DNA from: Providencia rettgeri
GTDB taxonomy: Bacteria > Pseudomonadota > Gammaproteobacteria > Enterobacterales > Enterobacteriaceae
Direction of reading: 5' to 3'
DNA length: 64,000 nt
Assembly (NCBI GenBank): GCA_900455085.1
Contig: UGTZ01000001.1
Location: forward strand, 3,316,501-3,380,500
The translations under genes were made by a program, and so were the position numbers. Below are positions 27,533 to 37,014 of this stretch, one piece after another. The notes under the pieces are model-generated. The model ran no database searches and was not told the DNA's origin. It saw only the letters and a program-made list of their open reading frames with translations. The first letter of the stretch is position 1, and each line of letters starts with the position of its first letter.

Positions 27533-28720
27533 CTATAACCCTAACGCATACTTCAACGCCAGTTTTTTCGCTTCTCCGGCGCGTTGTGCCGCCATCAACC
27601 CGAGATTCCTAACTATTTTCAATCCCGGTAAATTTTCACTAAATGCCATATAAAATACGTCCATTCCAGCTTGCATAATTAAATTATCAGGCAAACGACG
27701 GCGTTGATAACGCTTCAATACATCAAGAGAATACCAGGGCTGTATGTATTCGCGCGCGTAAATCACTTCTTTCAACAATGCATCAACATCTCGGTAGCCT
27801 AAATTCACTCCCTGCCCCGCTAATGGATTAATGGTATGAGCGGCATCACCAATCAATGCTAATCCATCTATTACATAGCGACGAGCATGATGACGAGTCA
27901 GTGGAAATGCCCCTGACGCAATTGCGTTAACAGGCCCTAAACGTTCAGGGAAAGCTTCAGAAATCGCTCCCGTCAACTGTTCCATTGACATGCCTTGTAA
28001 ACGCCTAATCTTTGCAGGGCTGTCATACCAGACTAATGAAGCCCAATTATCATACAGCGGTAAAAATGCCCTAGGCCCTGATGGAAAAAACTGCTGCCAT
28101 GTTTTATCTTGCTGAGACTGCTGTGTTTGAATGCTAATCAACATACATGATTGGCGATACTGCCAGCCACGGCTACCAATCCCTGCCATTTTGCGGACCT
28201 GCGAATTCGCGCCATCAGCTCCAATAACAAGCTTAGCTTGCAGAGCTCGGCCATCATCTAATGCTAATATCCACTCTTCTTGTGACTTAGGTTGGTATAA
28301 ATTGATAAGTCTCGCAGGGCAGACAAGGTCTAGATTGCTGTATTTTTCACATTCTTGCCATAATGCAAGCTGTAACACACGGTTTTCTACCATAAACCCA
28401 AGTTCAGGCAACCCAAGACTCTGAGCATCAAAAACCACATTGCTCTCTGGCTCTTCCCATGTTTCTAACTGGCGATATGGAGCACTTCGCATTGACTTAA
28501 CATGTTGCCAAGCCCCTAATTGCTCCAACAATTCAACAGAAGCACGGCTAATCGCAGAAATACGAACATCTGGAGCACTTTGTGGGTCAAAGGCCGCAGG
28601 TTGTGCTTTTTCAAGCAAAGCGACTCGCATGCCTTCTTGAGCAAAGCCCAATGCTGCTGCCGCGCCAGTCATACCTGCGCCAACGACGACAACATCATAA
28701 GATTCGATTAATTTATTCAT
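27533..28720 (-). CDS. ubiF: 3-demethoxyubiquinol 3-hydroxylase UbiF
   Basis: FAD-dependent monooxygenase of ubiquinone biosynthesis that hydroxylates demethoxyubiquinol. The 395-residue product (391 in E. coli) shows the N-terminal FAD motif VVVGAGMTGAAAALG, the middle motif VIGADGANSQVRKMAG and the C-terminal FAD motif LIGDAAHTINPLAGQGVNLG of the UbiH/UbiF/VisC family. UbiF is preferred over UbiH or UbiI because it is divergent from miaB, as in E. coli. Confidence 0.93.
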   Translation of the reverse strand: MNKLIESYDVVVVGAGMTGAAAALGFAQEGMRVALLEKAQPAAFDPQSAPDVRISAISRASVELLEQLGAWQHVKSMRSAPYRQLETWEEPESNVVFDAQSLGLPELGFMVENRVLQLALWQECEKYSNLDLVCPARLINLYQPKSQEEWILALDDGRALQAKLVIGADGANSQVRKMAGIGSRGWQYRQSCMLISIQTQQSQQDKTWQQFFPSGPRAFLPLYDNWASLVWYDSPAKIRRLQGMSMEQLTGAISEAFPERLGPVNAIASGAFPLTRHHARRYVIDGLALIGDAAHTINPLAGQGVNLGYRDVDALLKEVIYAREYIQPWYSLDVLKRYQRRRLPDNLIMQAGMDVFYMAFSENLPGLKIVRNLGLMAAQRAGEAKKLALKYALGL

Positions 28721-29180
28721 ACGTTCGCTACTATTTATTGTTTAATAAAGATTGTTGTTTGATAACAGTGACCACGTTGATAAAGGTATTGTACCGAAAA
28801 ATGATGATTCTCACAGGAAATAAGGTATTGAAGGCTCAGAGGTCACTCGTTCCCCTCATCTTTATAACCATACAAACAGTGTATTTTGCTGAAAACACTT
28901 TAATTTGCACAAAAAACAACCACAATTTTGCAACATCCTCTGGTCACTGATGCCGCAAATGAATACAATACGTGCTAATTTTAAAACAATAGGCAAATTG
29001 CCTGCCCTTAGATTTCGTGTAGTGATATTATTTTAAATATCTTTGCATTTATCCCATCATACAATGATGTCCTTAATCAAAATGCATGCGAGTTCCCAAA
29101 TATAAAGGGTAGGACTTTGGATTTACAACGCGTTTCGGAGTCCATTACACTAGCCGCTTCGAAAACACCGGATATACGAC
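28721..29180. other. ubiF-miaB divergent spacer
   Basis: 460 bases without a convincing gene. A short palindrome AGGCAAATTGCCT lies at 28991-29003. I could not place the miaB promoter with confidence. Confidence 0.5.
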
Positions 29181-30611
29181 ATGTCGACGAATAAAAAGCT
29201 ATACATTAAAACTTGGGGTTGCCAGATGAATGAGTATGACTCATCCAAAATGGTTTCTTTATTAGAAAATACCCATGGTTATCAACTCACTGAAATTGCA
29301 GAAGAAGCAGATTTATTACTGCTTAATACCTGTTCAATTCGTGAAAAAGCACAAGAAAAAGTCTTCCATCAACTTGGTCGTTGGAAGTTTTTTAAAGACA
29401 AAAACCCTGACATTATTATTGGTGTAGGCGGCTGTGTCGCTTCACAAGAAGGGGATTTTATTCGCCAACGTGCACCAAGCGTTGACATCGTTTTCGGCCC
29501 GCAAACTTTGCACCGTTTGCCTGAGATGATTAACCAAGTTCAAGGTACGCGCAGCCCAGTTATTGATATCAGCTTCCCTGAAATTGAAAAATTTGACCGT
29601 TTACCCGAACCTCGTGCTGAAGGGCCAACGGCTTTCGTTTCGATTATGGAAGGCTGTAATAAGTATTGCACCTTCTGCGTAGTGCCTTATACCCGTGGTG
29701 AAGAAGTTAGCCGCCCTTGTGATGATATTCTATTTGAAATCGCACAGTTAGCTGCACAAGGTGTGCGTGAAGTTAACTTACTGGGTCAAAACGTGAATGC
29801 TTACCGCGGTGAGACCTTTGATGGTGAAATTTGCTCATTTGCAGAATTACTGCGTTTAGTTGCAGCTATTGATGGTATCGACCGTGTTCGCTTTACCACT
29901 AGCCACCCAATTGAATTTACTGACGATATCATCGAAGTTTACCGGGATACTCCAGAATTAGTCAGCTTCTTGCATCTACCCGTGCAAAGTGGCTCAGACC
30001 GCGTTCTAACGATGATGAAACGTGCTCATACGGCACTTGAATACAAAGCCATTATTCGCAAACTACGCGAAGCACGCCCTGGTATTCTTATCAGTTCAGA
30101 CTTTATCGTGGGCTTCCCCGGTGAAACAACCGAAGACTTCGAAAAAACAATGAAACTGATTGCTGACGTGAATTTTGACATGAGCTACAGCTTTGTTTAT
30201 TCCGCACGTCCTGGCACACCTGCTGCTGATTTACCTGACGACGTAACGGAAGATGAGAAAAAACAGCGTCTATACTTACTGCAACAGCGTATTAATCAGC
30301 AGGCATTAAGCTTCAGCCGCCAAATGGTGGGAACCATTCAACGTATCTTAGTTGAAGGAACATCGCGTAAAAATGTTATGGAGCTGTCTGGACGTACTGA
30401 AAATAACCGTGTTGTGAACTTTGAAGGTACACCGGATATGATTGGTAAATTTGTGGATGTCGAAATTGTGGATGTTTATACCAACTCATTACGCGGTAAA
30501 GTCATTCGTACAGAAGATCAAATGGGTCTTCGCGTTCATGAATCGCCAGAGTCTGTTATTGCACGCACCCGTAAAGAAGATGAGCTAGGTGTTGGTAGTT
30601 TTCAGCCCTAA
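29181..30611 (+). CDS. miaB: tRNA-2-methylthio-N6-dimethylallyladenosine synthase MiaB
   Basis: Radical-SAM methylthiotransferase that modifies A37 of tRNAs reading UNN codons. It has 476 residues (474 in E. coli). The N-terminal cluster-binding domain has its three Cys (TWGCQMN, LLNTCSIRE, GVGGCVA). The radical-SAM site is CNKYCTFC (near 157-164), and a C-terminal TRAM domain (about 378-441) follows. It starts the miaB-ybeZ-ybeY cluster, with 21 bases to the next gene. Confidence 0.96.
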   Translation: MSTNKKLYIKTWGCQMNEYDSSKMVSLLENTHGYQLTEIAEEADLLLLNTCSIREKAQEKVFHQLGRWKFFKDKNPDIIIGVGGCVASQEGDFIRQRAPSVDIVFGPQTLHRLPEMINQVQGTRSPVIDISFPEIEKFDRLPEPRAEGPTAFVSIMEGCNKYCTFCVVPYTRGEEVSRPCDDILFEIAQLAAQGVREVNLLGQNVNAYRGETFDGEICSFAELLRLVAAIDGIDRVRFTTSHPIEFTDDIIEVYRDTPELVSFLHLPVQSGSDRVLTMMKRAHTALEYKAIIRKLREARPGILISSDFIVGFPGETTEDFEKTMKLIADVNFDMSYSFVYSARPGTPAADLPDDVTEDEKKQRLYLLQQRINQQALSFSRQMVGTIQRILVEGTSRKNVMELSGRTENNRVVNFEGTPDMIGKFVDVEIVDVYTNSLRGKVIRTEDQMGLRVHESPESVIARTRKEDELGVGSFQP

Positions 30612-30632
30612 GCCACAACCATAGGATATTCA

Positions 30633-31703
30633 GTGACCGAGACAAAAAATTTGCAAATCGCAACACAAGAAATCTTTCTAGAACCCGCAGATAACCAACG
30701 TTTAATGAGCCTCTGCGGGCCATTTGACGATAATATCAAGCAGCTAGAACGCCGCCTTGCTATCGAAATTAATCGCCGTGATAACCGTTTTAAGTTATCG
30801 GGTAAGCCGCTGAACGTTCAAGCGGCCAGCAAAATTTTGCGTCAACTGTATGTTGATACCTCGCCTGTGCGCGGTGTTATCCCTGATATCGACCCTGAAA
30901 ATATTCACTTAGCCATTCTGGATAGCCGTGTTTTAGAGCAATCCGCCGATAGCGTTCCTGACTACGGTAAAGCGGTGAATATTAAGACTAAACGTGGTGT
31001 GATCAAACCACGCACCCCAAATCAAGCGCAATATATCGCCAATATTTTAGACCATGATATTACGTTTGGCATTGGCCCTGCGGGAACTGGGAAAACCTAT
31101 TTAGCGGTAGCCGCGGCAGTTGATGCCTTAGAACGCCAAGAAGTTCGCCGTATTCTGCTTACGCGCCCTGCTGTTGAAGCAGGTGAGAAACTTGGTTTTT
31201 TACCGGGCGATCTCAGCCAAAAAGTCGACCCTTATCTGCGCCCGCTTTATGATGCGCTATTCGAAATGTTAGGTTTTGAAAAAGTTGAAAAACTGATTGA
31301 GCGTAATGTTATTGAAGTCGCGCCGCTGGCCTATATGCGTGGTCGTACGTTGAATGATGCTTTTATTATTTTAGATGAAAGTCAAAACACCACCATCGAA
31401 CAAATGAAAATGTTTTTGACGCGTATTGGCTTTAATTCTAAAGCGGTTGTGACAGGAGATATTACTCAAGTTGACTTGCCTCGCGGTAGTAAATCAGGCC
31501 TACGTCATGCCATTGAAGTGCTTTCCGAAGTCGATGATTTAAGCTTCAATTTCTTCCACAGTGAAGATGTGGTTCGTCATCCTGTTGTTGCCAAAGTCGT
31601 CATGGCTTATGAAGCATGGGAAGAACAAGACAATAAACGTCGCCAACAGTTACGTGAAGAAAAAGAACAGCAAAAGCAATTTGAAAAGCAGGAAAATCTA
31701 TAA
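30633..31703 (+). CDS. ybeZ: PhoH-like ATPase YbeZ
   Basis: PhoH-family ATPase linked to RNA metabolism and YbeY. It has 356 residues with a GTG start after AGGA. Walker A is GPAGTGKTYLA (near 151), Walker B is AFIILDESQN (near 249), and the sensor segment is VVTGDITQVDLPRG. It is immediately followed by ybeY: the stop at 31701-31703 touches the ybeY ATG. The C-terminal tail is Gln/Glu/Lys-rich. Confidence 0.94.
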   Translation: MTETKNLQIATQEIFLEPADNQRLMSLCGPFDDNIKQLERRLAIEINRRDNRFKLSGKPLNVQAASKILRQLYVDTSPVRGVIPDIDPENIHLAILDSRVLEQSADSVPDYGKAVNIKTKRGVIKPRTPNQAQYIANILDHDITFGIGPAGTGKTYLAVAAAVDALERQEVRRILLTRPAVEAGEKLGFLPGDLSQKVDPYLRPLYDALFEMLGFEKVEKLIERNVIEVAPLAYMRGRTLNDAFIILDESQNTTIEQMKMFLTRIGFNSKAVVTGDITQVDLPRGSKSGLRHAIEVLSEVDDLSFNFFHSEDVVRHPVVAKVVMAYEAWEEQDNKRRQQLREEKEQQKQFEKQENL

Positions 31704-32171
31704 ATGAGTGACATTATTCTCGATTTACAAATTGCGTGCGAAAACCCTGAAGGCTTGCCTCCTGAAGCCGAATTTCAGCGTTGGTTAACAGCTGTTTTGC
31801 CTAAATTTCAAGCACAAAGTGAAGTCACTATTCGGGTGGTTGATGAGCCAGAAAGCCATCACTTAAACTTAACCTATCGTGGCAAAGACAAACCAACCAA
31901 CGTGTTGTCATTCCCCTTTGAGGCTCCGCCAGAAATTGAACTACCTTTATTAGGTGATTTAATCATTTGCCGCCAAGTTGTTGAGCAAGAGGCTATCGAG
32001 CAACAAAAAACGGCAGAAGAACACTGGGCTCATATGGTCGTTCATGGTTGCCTTCATCTTTTAGGCTATGATCATATTGAAGATGATGAAGCAGAAGAAA
32101 TGGAAAGTTTAGAAACCGAAATTCTGGCTGAATTAGGCTACGAAGACCCATATCTTGCAGAAAAAGAGTGA
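31704..32171 (+). CDS. ybeY: endoribonuclease YbeY
   Basis: Zinc-dependent endoribonuclease for 16S rRNA 3' maturation and ribosome quality control. It has 155 residues as in E. coli. The metal site HGCLHLLGYDH (about 114-124) and the conserved GKDKPTNVLSFPFE segment are present. It directly follows ybeZ. The E. coli cluster continues straight into corC; here two ERIC elements intervene. Confidence 0.95.
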   Translation: MSDIILDLQIACENPEGLPPEAEFQRWLTAVLPKFQAQSEVTIRVVDEPESHHLNLTYRGKDKPTNVLSFPFEAPPEIELPLLGDLIICRQVVEQEAIEQQKTAEEHWAHMVVHGCLHLLGYDHIEDDEAEEMESLETEILAELGYEDPYLAEKE

Positions 32172-32307
32172 CCTAACTATAATTTTTTGAGATATCTTTC
32201 TCAAAGAAAGCATTATTTTACAAAAAACTGACGGTTATTTTGCAGATAAACTGTCAATTTTGTGCTAAAAAAGAATGTAGCAAACTGTTTTTATTAACTA
32301 ACCTAAG

Positions 32308-32382
32308 CTCCAAATACTTTGACTTGGGCTACTTTTGGTACCAAGTGCAGCCAACAACGCTGCGGTTCGAGATACGACGAGT
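32308..32382 (+). repeat. partial ERIC element
   Basis: About 75 bp. It keeps the ERIC right end (GTGCAGCCAACAACGCTGCG, then ATACGACGAG) but lacks the central inverted-repeat core. It sits directly before a full ERIC. Confidence 0.7.
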
Positions 32383-32383
32383 G

Positions 32384-32510
32384 AATACTCTAAATAATTC
32401 GAATTGCAGCTAGGCGGCAAGCTAGGATATCTCGATGAGCATACATAAGTATGTGATTCGATTAGCCGAGTCCAGCCAACAACGCTGCAGTTCGAAGTAT
32501 GACGAGTATT
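32384..32510 (+). repeat. ERIC element
   Basis: A full copy of about 127 bp with ends AATACTC ... GAGTATT, core GAGCATACATAAGTATGTGA and CCAGCCAACAACGCTGCAG. It lies between ybeY and corC, ending 26 bases before the corC ATG, and creates a spurious 34-residue open extension of corC. Confidence 0.88.
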
Positions 32511-32536
32511 TTTTGAGGAAAAAAAAATTAACCGCC

Positions 32537-33421
32537 ATGAGCGACGATAACTCTTCGAGTAGCGATAACCCTGGTCCTAAGAAAGGGTTCTTTGCACTGT
32601 TAAATCACCTATTTCATGGTGAACCTAAAAATCGTGATGATTTGGTCGAATTAATCCGCGACTCTGAACAGAACGATTTGATCGATCCTGACACCCGCGA
32701 AATGCTTGAAGGGGTAATGGATATCGCGGATCAACGCGTGCGCGACATTATGATCCCGCGTTCCCAAATTGTTACCTTAAAACGTAATCAAACGCTTGAT
32801 GAGTGCCTTGATGTCATTATTGACTCTGCTCACTCACGCTTCCCTGTTATTAGTGAAGACAAAGACCATATCGAAGGGTTATTGATGGCAAAAGATTTAC
32901 TGCCATTTATGCGTACCGACGCAGAGCCTTTTAGTATCGATAAGGTATTACGCCAAGCGGTTGTTGTACCTGAAAGTAAGCGAGTAGACAGACTACTCAA
33001 AGAATTCCGCTCTCAACGCTATCATATGGCTATCGTTATTGATGAGTTTGGTGGTGTTTCTGGTCTAGTAACCATTGAAGATATTTTAGAGCTCATCGTA
33101 GGCGAAATCGAAGACGAGTATGACGACCAAGACGATGTTGATGTTCGCCAGCTTAGCCGCCATTCTTATTCTGTCCGCGCCCTGACGCAGATTGAAGATT
33201 TCAATGAAGCCTTTGGGACTCATTTTAGTGACGAAGAAGTTGATACGGTCGGTGGCCTCGTTATGCAAGCCTTTGGTCATCTACCTTCTCGTGGTGAAAC
33301 CATAACCATAGACAACTATCAATTTAAAGTTGCGATGGCAGATAGTCGCCGGATCCTTCTGCTTCACGTAAAAATCCCAGACGACGCGCCAGTTCCAACT
33401 TTGGAAGAAGAAAAGACTTAA
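32537..33421 (+). CDS. corC: CNNM/CorC family transporter-associated protein (YbeX)
   Basis: Cytosolic CBS-domain protein linked to magnesium/cobalt efflux and ribosome homeostasis. It has 294 residues (292 in E. coli). Two CBS domains (about 75-195; IMIPRSQIVTLKRNQTLDEC, ... MAIVIDEFGGVSGLVTIEDI) and a C-terminal CorC_HlyC domain (FNEAFGTHFSDEEVDTVGG) are visible. The start MSDDNSSS at 32537 is chosen by family N-terminus; an earlier in-frame ATG at 32435 lies inside the ERIC. The stop overlaps the lnt ATG by one base (TAATG). Confidence 0.93.
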   Translation: MSDDNSSSSDNPGPKKGFFALLNHLFHGEPKNRDDLVELIRDSEQNDLIDPDTREMLEGVMDIADQRVRDIMIPRSQIVTLKRNQTLDECLDVIIDSAHSRFPVISEDKDHIEGLLMAKDLLPFMRTDAEPFSIDKVLRQAVVVPESKRVDRLLKEFRSQRYHMAIVIDEFGGVSGLVTIEDILELIVGEIEDEYDDQDDVDVRQLSRHSYSVRALTQIEDFNEAFGTHFSDEEVDTVGGLVMQAFGHLPSRGETITIDNYQFKVAMADSRRILLLHVKIPDDAPVPTLEEEKT

Positions 33422-34950
33422 TGAACTCAACGTCTATTTATCAAAGTCAGCGGTTGCGGTTACTGCTGGCTTTAATTTTCGGAGCCAGTGGAACGCTGGC
33501 TTTTTCGCCTTTTGACATCTGGCCTGCCGCACTACTTTCTATCCTTTTCCTCCAATTACTGACCTTGCAGCGCACGGTCAAGCAATCTTTTGCTATCGGC
33601 TTTGCTTGGGGATTTGGCTTATTCGGTAGTGGCGTTAACTGGGTTTACGTCAGCATTGCAGATTTTGGCGGCATGCCAGGCCCTGTTAACGTATTTATTG
33701 TTATTCTTTTAGCGGCATACCTTTCTCTTTATACTGGGCTTTTTGGCGCATTGATGGCTAAATTTGCCCAACATGCCAATATTTGGCGTTTAGTCTTTTT
33801 TGCCCCAGCACTGTGGCAGGTTACTGAGTTTTTACGTGGTTGGGTTCTCACTGGTTTTCCATGGCTGCAATTTGGTTATAGCCAAATTGATGGGCCGATG
33901 AAAGCTCTCGCTCCTATATTTGGGGTGGAAATGATTACGTTGCTATTATTTAGCATCAGTGGTCTGCTAGTACTCGCTATCCTGCGCCGCAGCTTTATCG
34001 CGCTCGCTGTTGCGGCTGCCTTAATTTTTGCCCCATTAATTGCCAAAAATGTACAATGGTTTACCTCCCTTGAAGACAAGAAAATGGAAGTGGCACTGGT
34101 TCAAGGCAACATTCCCCAATCAATGAAGTGGGAAGCCAGCTTTTTACAACAAACCAAAGACACCTATATGGAGCTCTCTCGCCCTTATATCGGTAAAGCG
34201 TCTTTGATTGTTTGGCCTGAATCGGCAGTACCTTCCGTTGAGCTCGACAACCAAACGTGGCTTAAATCTCTCGACCAATTACTGGCAGAGTCGAACACTC
34301 AGTTAATTACGGGTATTGTGGATGCACGCCCTATGGATGGTGAATATACTTTTTATAATACAATCATTGTATTAGGCGATAAAAAACCGTATTTATATCC
34401 ATCTAAAAACCGCTATAACAAACACCATTTAGTGCCATTTGGTGAATATGTACCTTTAGAAGATTTACTGCGCCCTATCGCACCGTTCTTTAATTTGCCG
34501 ATGTCGGGTTTTAGCCGTGGCGATTATGAACAAGCGCAATTAGCAGTTGGTAATATTCATCTAACGGCTGCGATTTGCTATGAAATTATTTTAGGTACAC
34601 AGGTCAGAGATAACTTTAAGCCTGATAGCGACTACTTACTTACTGTTTCAAATGATGCGTGGTTTGGAAAATCCATAGGCCCTTGGCAACACTTCCAAAT
34701 GGCACGGATGCGTTCCTTGGAGTTAGGTCGCCCACTGTTGCGCTCAACCAATAATGGTATCACCGCAGTGATCAGTGCAGATGGCTCTATTCAGGATATG
34801 CTGCCACAATTTAAAACGGCAACACTGGCTACTGAGGTCACACCAACAACAGGACTGACACCTTATGCACGTTGGAGTAATTATCCGATGTGGGGAGTGG
34901 TCGTGATATTTGGTATTCTCGGTTTTGCTATGAATAGACGTCAAAAGTAA
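33421..34950 (+). CDS. lnt: apolipoprotein N-acyltransferase
   Basis: Inner-membrane enzyme adding the third acyl chain to lipoproteins. It has 509 residues (512 in E. coli). An N-terminal multi-span part (about 1-205) is followed by a periplasmic nitrilase-like domain with the Glu/Lys/Cys triad in LIVWPESAVPS, the YNKHHLVPFGEY region and AAICYEIILG. A final membrane helix closes the protein. It is translationally coupled to corC. Confidence 0.95.
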   Translation: MNSTSIYQSQRLRLLLALIFGASGTLAFSPFDIWPAALLSILFLQLLTLQRTVKQSFAIGFAWGFGLFGSGVNWVYVSIADFGGMPGPVNVFIVILLAAYLSLYTGLFGALMAKFAQHANIWRLVFFAPALWQVTEFLRGWVLTGFPWLQFGYSQIDGPMKALAPIFGVEMITLLLFSISGLLVLAILRRSFIALAVAAALIFAPLIAKNVQWFTSLEDKKMEVALVQGNIPQSMKWEASFLQQTKDTYMELSRPYIGKASLIVWPESAVPSVELDNQTWLKSLDQLLAESNTQLITGIVDARPMDGEYTFYNTIIVLGDKKPYLYPSKNRYNKHHLVPFGEYVPLEDLLRPIAPFFNLPMSGFSRGDYEQAQLAVGNIHLTAAICYEIILGTQVRDNFKPDSDYLLTVSNDAWFGKSIGPWQHFQMARMRSLELGRPLLRSTNNGITAVISADGSIQDMLPQFKTATLATEVTPTTGLTPYARWSNYPMWGVVVIFGILGFAMNRRQK

Positions 34951-34961
34951 CGATGTTAACC

Positions 34962-34990
34962 CCACCTCGATGTCTATAAATGAGGTGGGG
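34962..34990. terminator. hairpin between lnt and the NAD-kinase-like gene
   Basis: CCCCACCTCG ... TGAGGTGGGG, a strong stem without a long T-run on either side. It lies between convergent genes, so it probably serves transcription ending or mRNA protection. Confidence 0.5.
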
Positions 34991-34997
34991 AAACTAG

Positions 34998-35921
34998 CTA
35001 AGCAACTAATAACCCTCGTACATCTGCAATTTTCACTGTCACAATACAACCTGCATTGAATTGTAAAAAATCATCTTCAATACCATCGGAAAAAATAACG
35101 CCGTTATCGGGCATTAATGACTCCACCGCTAACGGGTTACTCGGCTCTATCGTGCCAAATACCCATCTGGTTCCTGTCGTTTTACTTAAAAACGGCTCCC
35201 TAACACTAAACTGTAACTTACATTCCTCCCAGCCAAATCCTTGTGCTAACGGATGATTATTCCCTCCCATAATTGCTTGTGCCCCCGCTAAAATAGATTG
35301 AAACCACCCCGTTGACCCAAGTCCGGTCGATATAATAATTCCAGAGGATGATTGAAACTCTTGTTCTCCATTCCAGTTCAATAAATAACGTGCCGATGTA
35401 TGGCTTTTCGGGCCAATAAATAAATCGTTCACCGCCAGTAGTGATTGCCCGTCATTGGTTGTTGCCTGTGCAAAGGTCACTGATTTTTGTTCAACCTGAC
35501 CTTTTAATGTTTTCGTTACCACCTCCTGTAATTGACTAATTTCAAATGGCAGTAGTTTTCCATCCCACCTTGCAGGATCGGGGTTAATCGCAATAACGGG
35601 CTGCCCTTTTAAATACTTTAACGTATTAGCCACTAAGCCATCCTGCCCAATCACAACGATAATGTCCTGCTTAGAAAATTGGTAGCTTGGTAATAATTTT
35701 CTTTCCAATAATTGAAATCGGCCTAAAGACTTCAAAATTGATTCAGCTTGAACTAATTGCCGCTGATATAAATCATGTTCATTCAAGTAATCATCGACTT
35801 CCACATGATTATGTTCCAAATAAAATTTTGCCTGAGGCCATGTATTGAAGCGTTCAATGAGCTCCTGTAAGCGAGTTTTACGTATCACGAGAATGAATCG
35901 GGCATCATCAATCCTATTCAT
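34998..35921 (-). CDS. NAD kinase-like / sugar-kinase-fold protein
   Basis: A 307-residue protein of the NAD/diacylglycerol kinase fold. Seen: IIVVIGQDGLVANTL (near 90), which corresponds to the GGDG nucleotide site with the second Gly replaced by Gln and the Asp kept, and SSSGIIISTGLGSTGWFQS (near 190), which corresponds to the STPTGSTAY loop. The first ~85 residues (QELIERFNTWPQAKFYLEHN) are family-specific and not in housekeeping NadK. Its ATG overlaps the stop of the upstream SPFH gene by one base (TAATG), so the two are translationally coupled. The phosphorylated substrate is unknown; NAD-related function is supported by the NrtR-like neighbour. Confidence 0.75.
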   Translation of the reverse strand: MNRIDDARFILVIRKTRLQELIERFNTWPQAKFYLEHNHVEVDDYLNEHDLYQRQLVQAESILKSLGRFQLLERKLLPSYQFSKQDIIVVIGQDGLVANTLKYLKGQPVIAINPDPARWDGKLLPFEISQLQEVVTKTLKGQVEQKSVTFAQATTNDGQSLLAVNDLFIGPKSHTSARYLLNWNGEQEFQSSSGIIISTGLGSTGWFQSILAGAQAIMGGNNHPLAQGFGWEECKLQFSVREPFLSKTTGTRWVFGTIEPSNPLAVESLMPDNGVIFSDGIEDDFLQFNAGCIVTVKIADVRGLLVA

Positions 35922-36940
35922 TATTTCGCCTCTTTTTTCATTAGCTGTCCAAATAAATCAGGGGAAATATTTAACTCGCCAATTTTTCCTGCATTTTGTG
36001 CTAATGATTCAAATGCCATTGCCATCAATTGCTCTGGTCCCATTTTCGCCAACGCAAGCGCTTTTAAGTTCTCCACTGGTAATTGGCTATAAGCTTTCAT
36101 TTTAGATTCAATCGCATAGGCATCTGCATCAGATTGGATCCGTTGGTTTTCCACGCTAAGTGCCACCAACTCATTACGTTTTGCTTCCGCACTCACCTGT
36201 GCTGTTAATTCTTCTTGCTTAATCTCTGCACGTTCACGTAACAACTTACGTTCATTATCAAGGCGAGCTTCTTCAATTTGCTGCTCTTTGGCCTGCACAG
36301 ATAAGTCAGTTTCTAGCTCAGCTTCTTTAATCGTCCTTTCTTGTTCGACAGAAAATTTTCGTCTGGCATAGATAGCGTCATCCGCTTCTTTCAAAATGGA
36401 TTCTCTCGCTTGTGCTTCTAATGCTTTGAGGGTTTCAGGTGAAGGTGCAATTGCTGCAATGGAAACATCTAAAATAGCGATGCCTAATGACTCTATTGCA
36501 GCTTGTTCTGCAAGTTGCTTGCTAACTAATGTCACCAATGATTGGCTAATCAATAATGCATCTCGTAATGAAGTAGTTTGTATCTTAGCTTGGATAATAG
36601 TTTGAGCCGCACGCACTACCCTGTCGCTCAGTTTAAGTGGATCTTCAGATGCATAGCTTTTTCCATCTTTAGTTAAGTTAAAATTTAAAACATCCGCCGT
36701 TTTTTCGGCAGCGACTACCTGAAAAGAAATTTGTCCCTGAATACGTAAACTTTGGAAATCAGAAGATTGTAAATTAAAAATAAAGGGGGCTTCTTGTGCA
36801 TTCAATGGAAGCGCCGCAATAGAGGTTTTATCCGAGTTATACCAAAAACTGAGCCCCTTACCTTGTTTACGCACTTTTCCATTCACTGATTGAATAACAA
36901 AAGTTGATGAGTCTGCTTTGAAATATTTAAAGTTAAACAT
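35921..36940 (-). CDS. SPFH/Band 7 domain protein
   Basis: A 339-residue SPFH (stomatin/prohibitin/flotillin/HflK) protein. The SPFH domain covers about 1-190 (LRIQGQISFQVV, then LGIAILDVSIAAIAPSPETL). A long charged coiled coil (about 195-285, rich in Glu, Arg and Ala) follows, then a short C-terminal helix region ending LFGQLMKKEAK. No obvious N-terminal membrane helix is present, which is unusual for the superfamily. It is the first gene of a two-gene operon with the NAD-kinase-like gene and divergent from an NrtR-like regulator. Confidence 0.8.
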   Translation of the reverse strand: MFNFKYFKADSSTFVIQSVNGKVRKQGKGLSFWYNSDKTSIAALPLNAQEAPFIFNLQSSDFQSLRIQGQISFQVVAAEKTADVLNFNLTKDGKSYASEDPLKLSDRVVRAAQTIIQAKIQTTSLRDALLISQSLVTLVSKQLAEQAAIESLGIAILDVSIAAIAPSPETLKALEAQARESILKEADDAIYARRKFSVEQERTIKEAELETDLSVQAKEQQIEEARLDNERKLLRERAEIKQEELTAQVSAEAKRNELVALSVENQRIQSDADAYAIESKMKAYSQLPVENLKALALAKMGPEQLMAMAFESLAQNAGKIGELNISPDLFGQLMKKEAK

Positions 36941-36956
36941 AGTGTACTCTCCATTA

Positions 36957-36971
36957 ATGTCCTTAAGACTT
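36957..36971. promoter_or_regulatory. GTC-N5-GAC palindrome 1 (candidate NrtR operator)
   Basis: ATGTCCTTAAGACTT in the divergent spacer, 17 bases before the SPFH start codon. One of three copies of the same pattern. Confidence 0.55.
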
Positions 36972-36981
36972 TAATTTATTA

Positions 36982-36996
36982 TTGTCTTATAGACAA
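36982..36996. promoter_or_regulatory. GTC-N5-GAC palindrome 2 (candidate NrtR operator)
   Basis: TTGTCTTATAGACAA, the best of the three (perfect 5-bp arms). Its centre is 25 bases from copy 1. Confidence 0.6.
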
Positions 36997-37014
36997 AAAC
37001 AAGTCAAGAACTAA

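Noticed and set aside
32435..32536. 34-residue N-terminal extension of CorC
   Set aside because: It is translated ERIC DNA (compare the frame at 39294) and absent from the family; the ATG at 32537 gives the conserved N-terminus.
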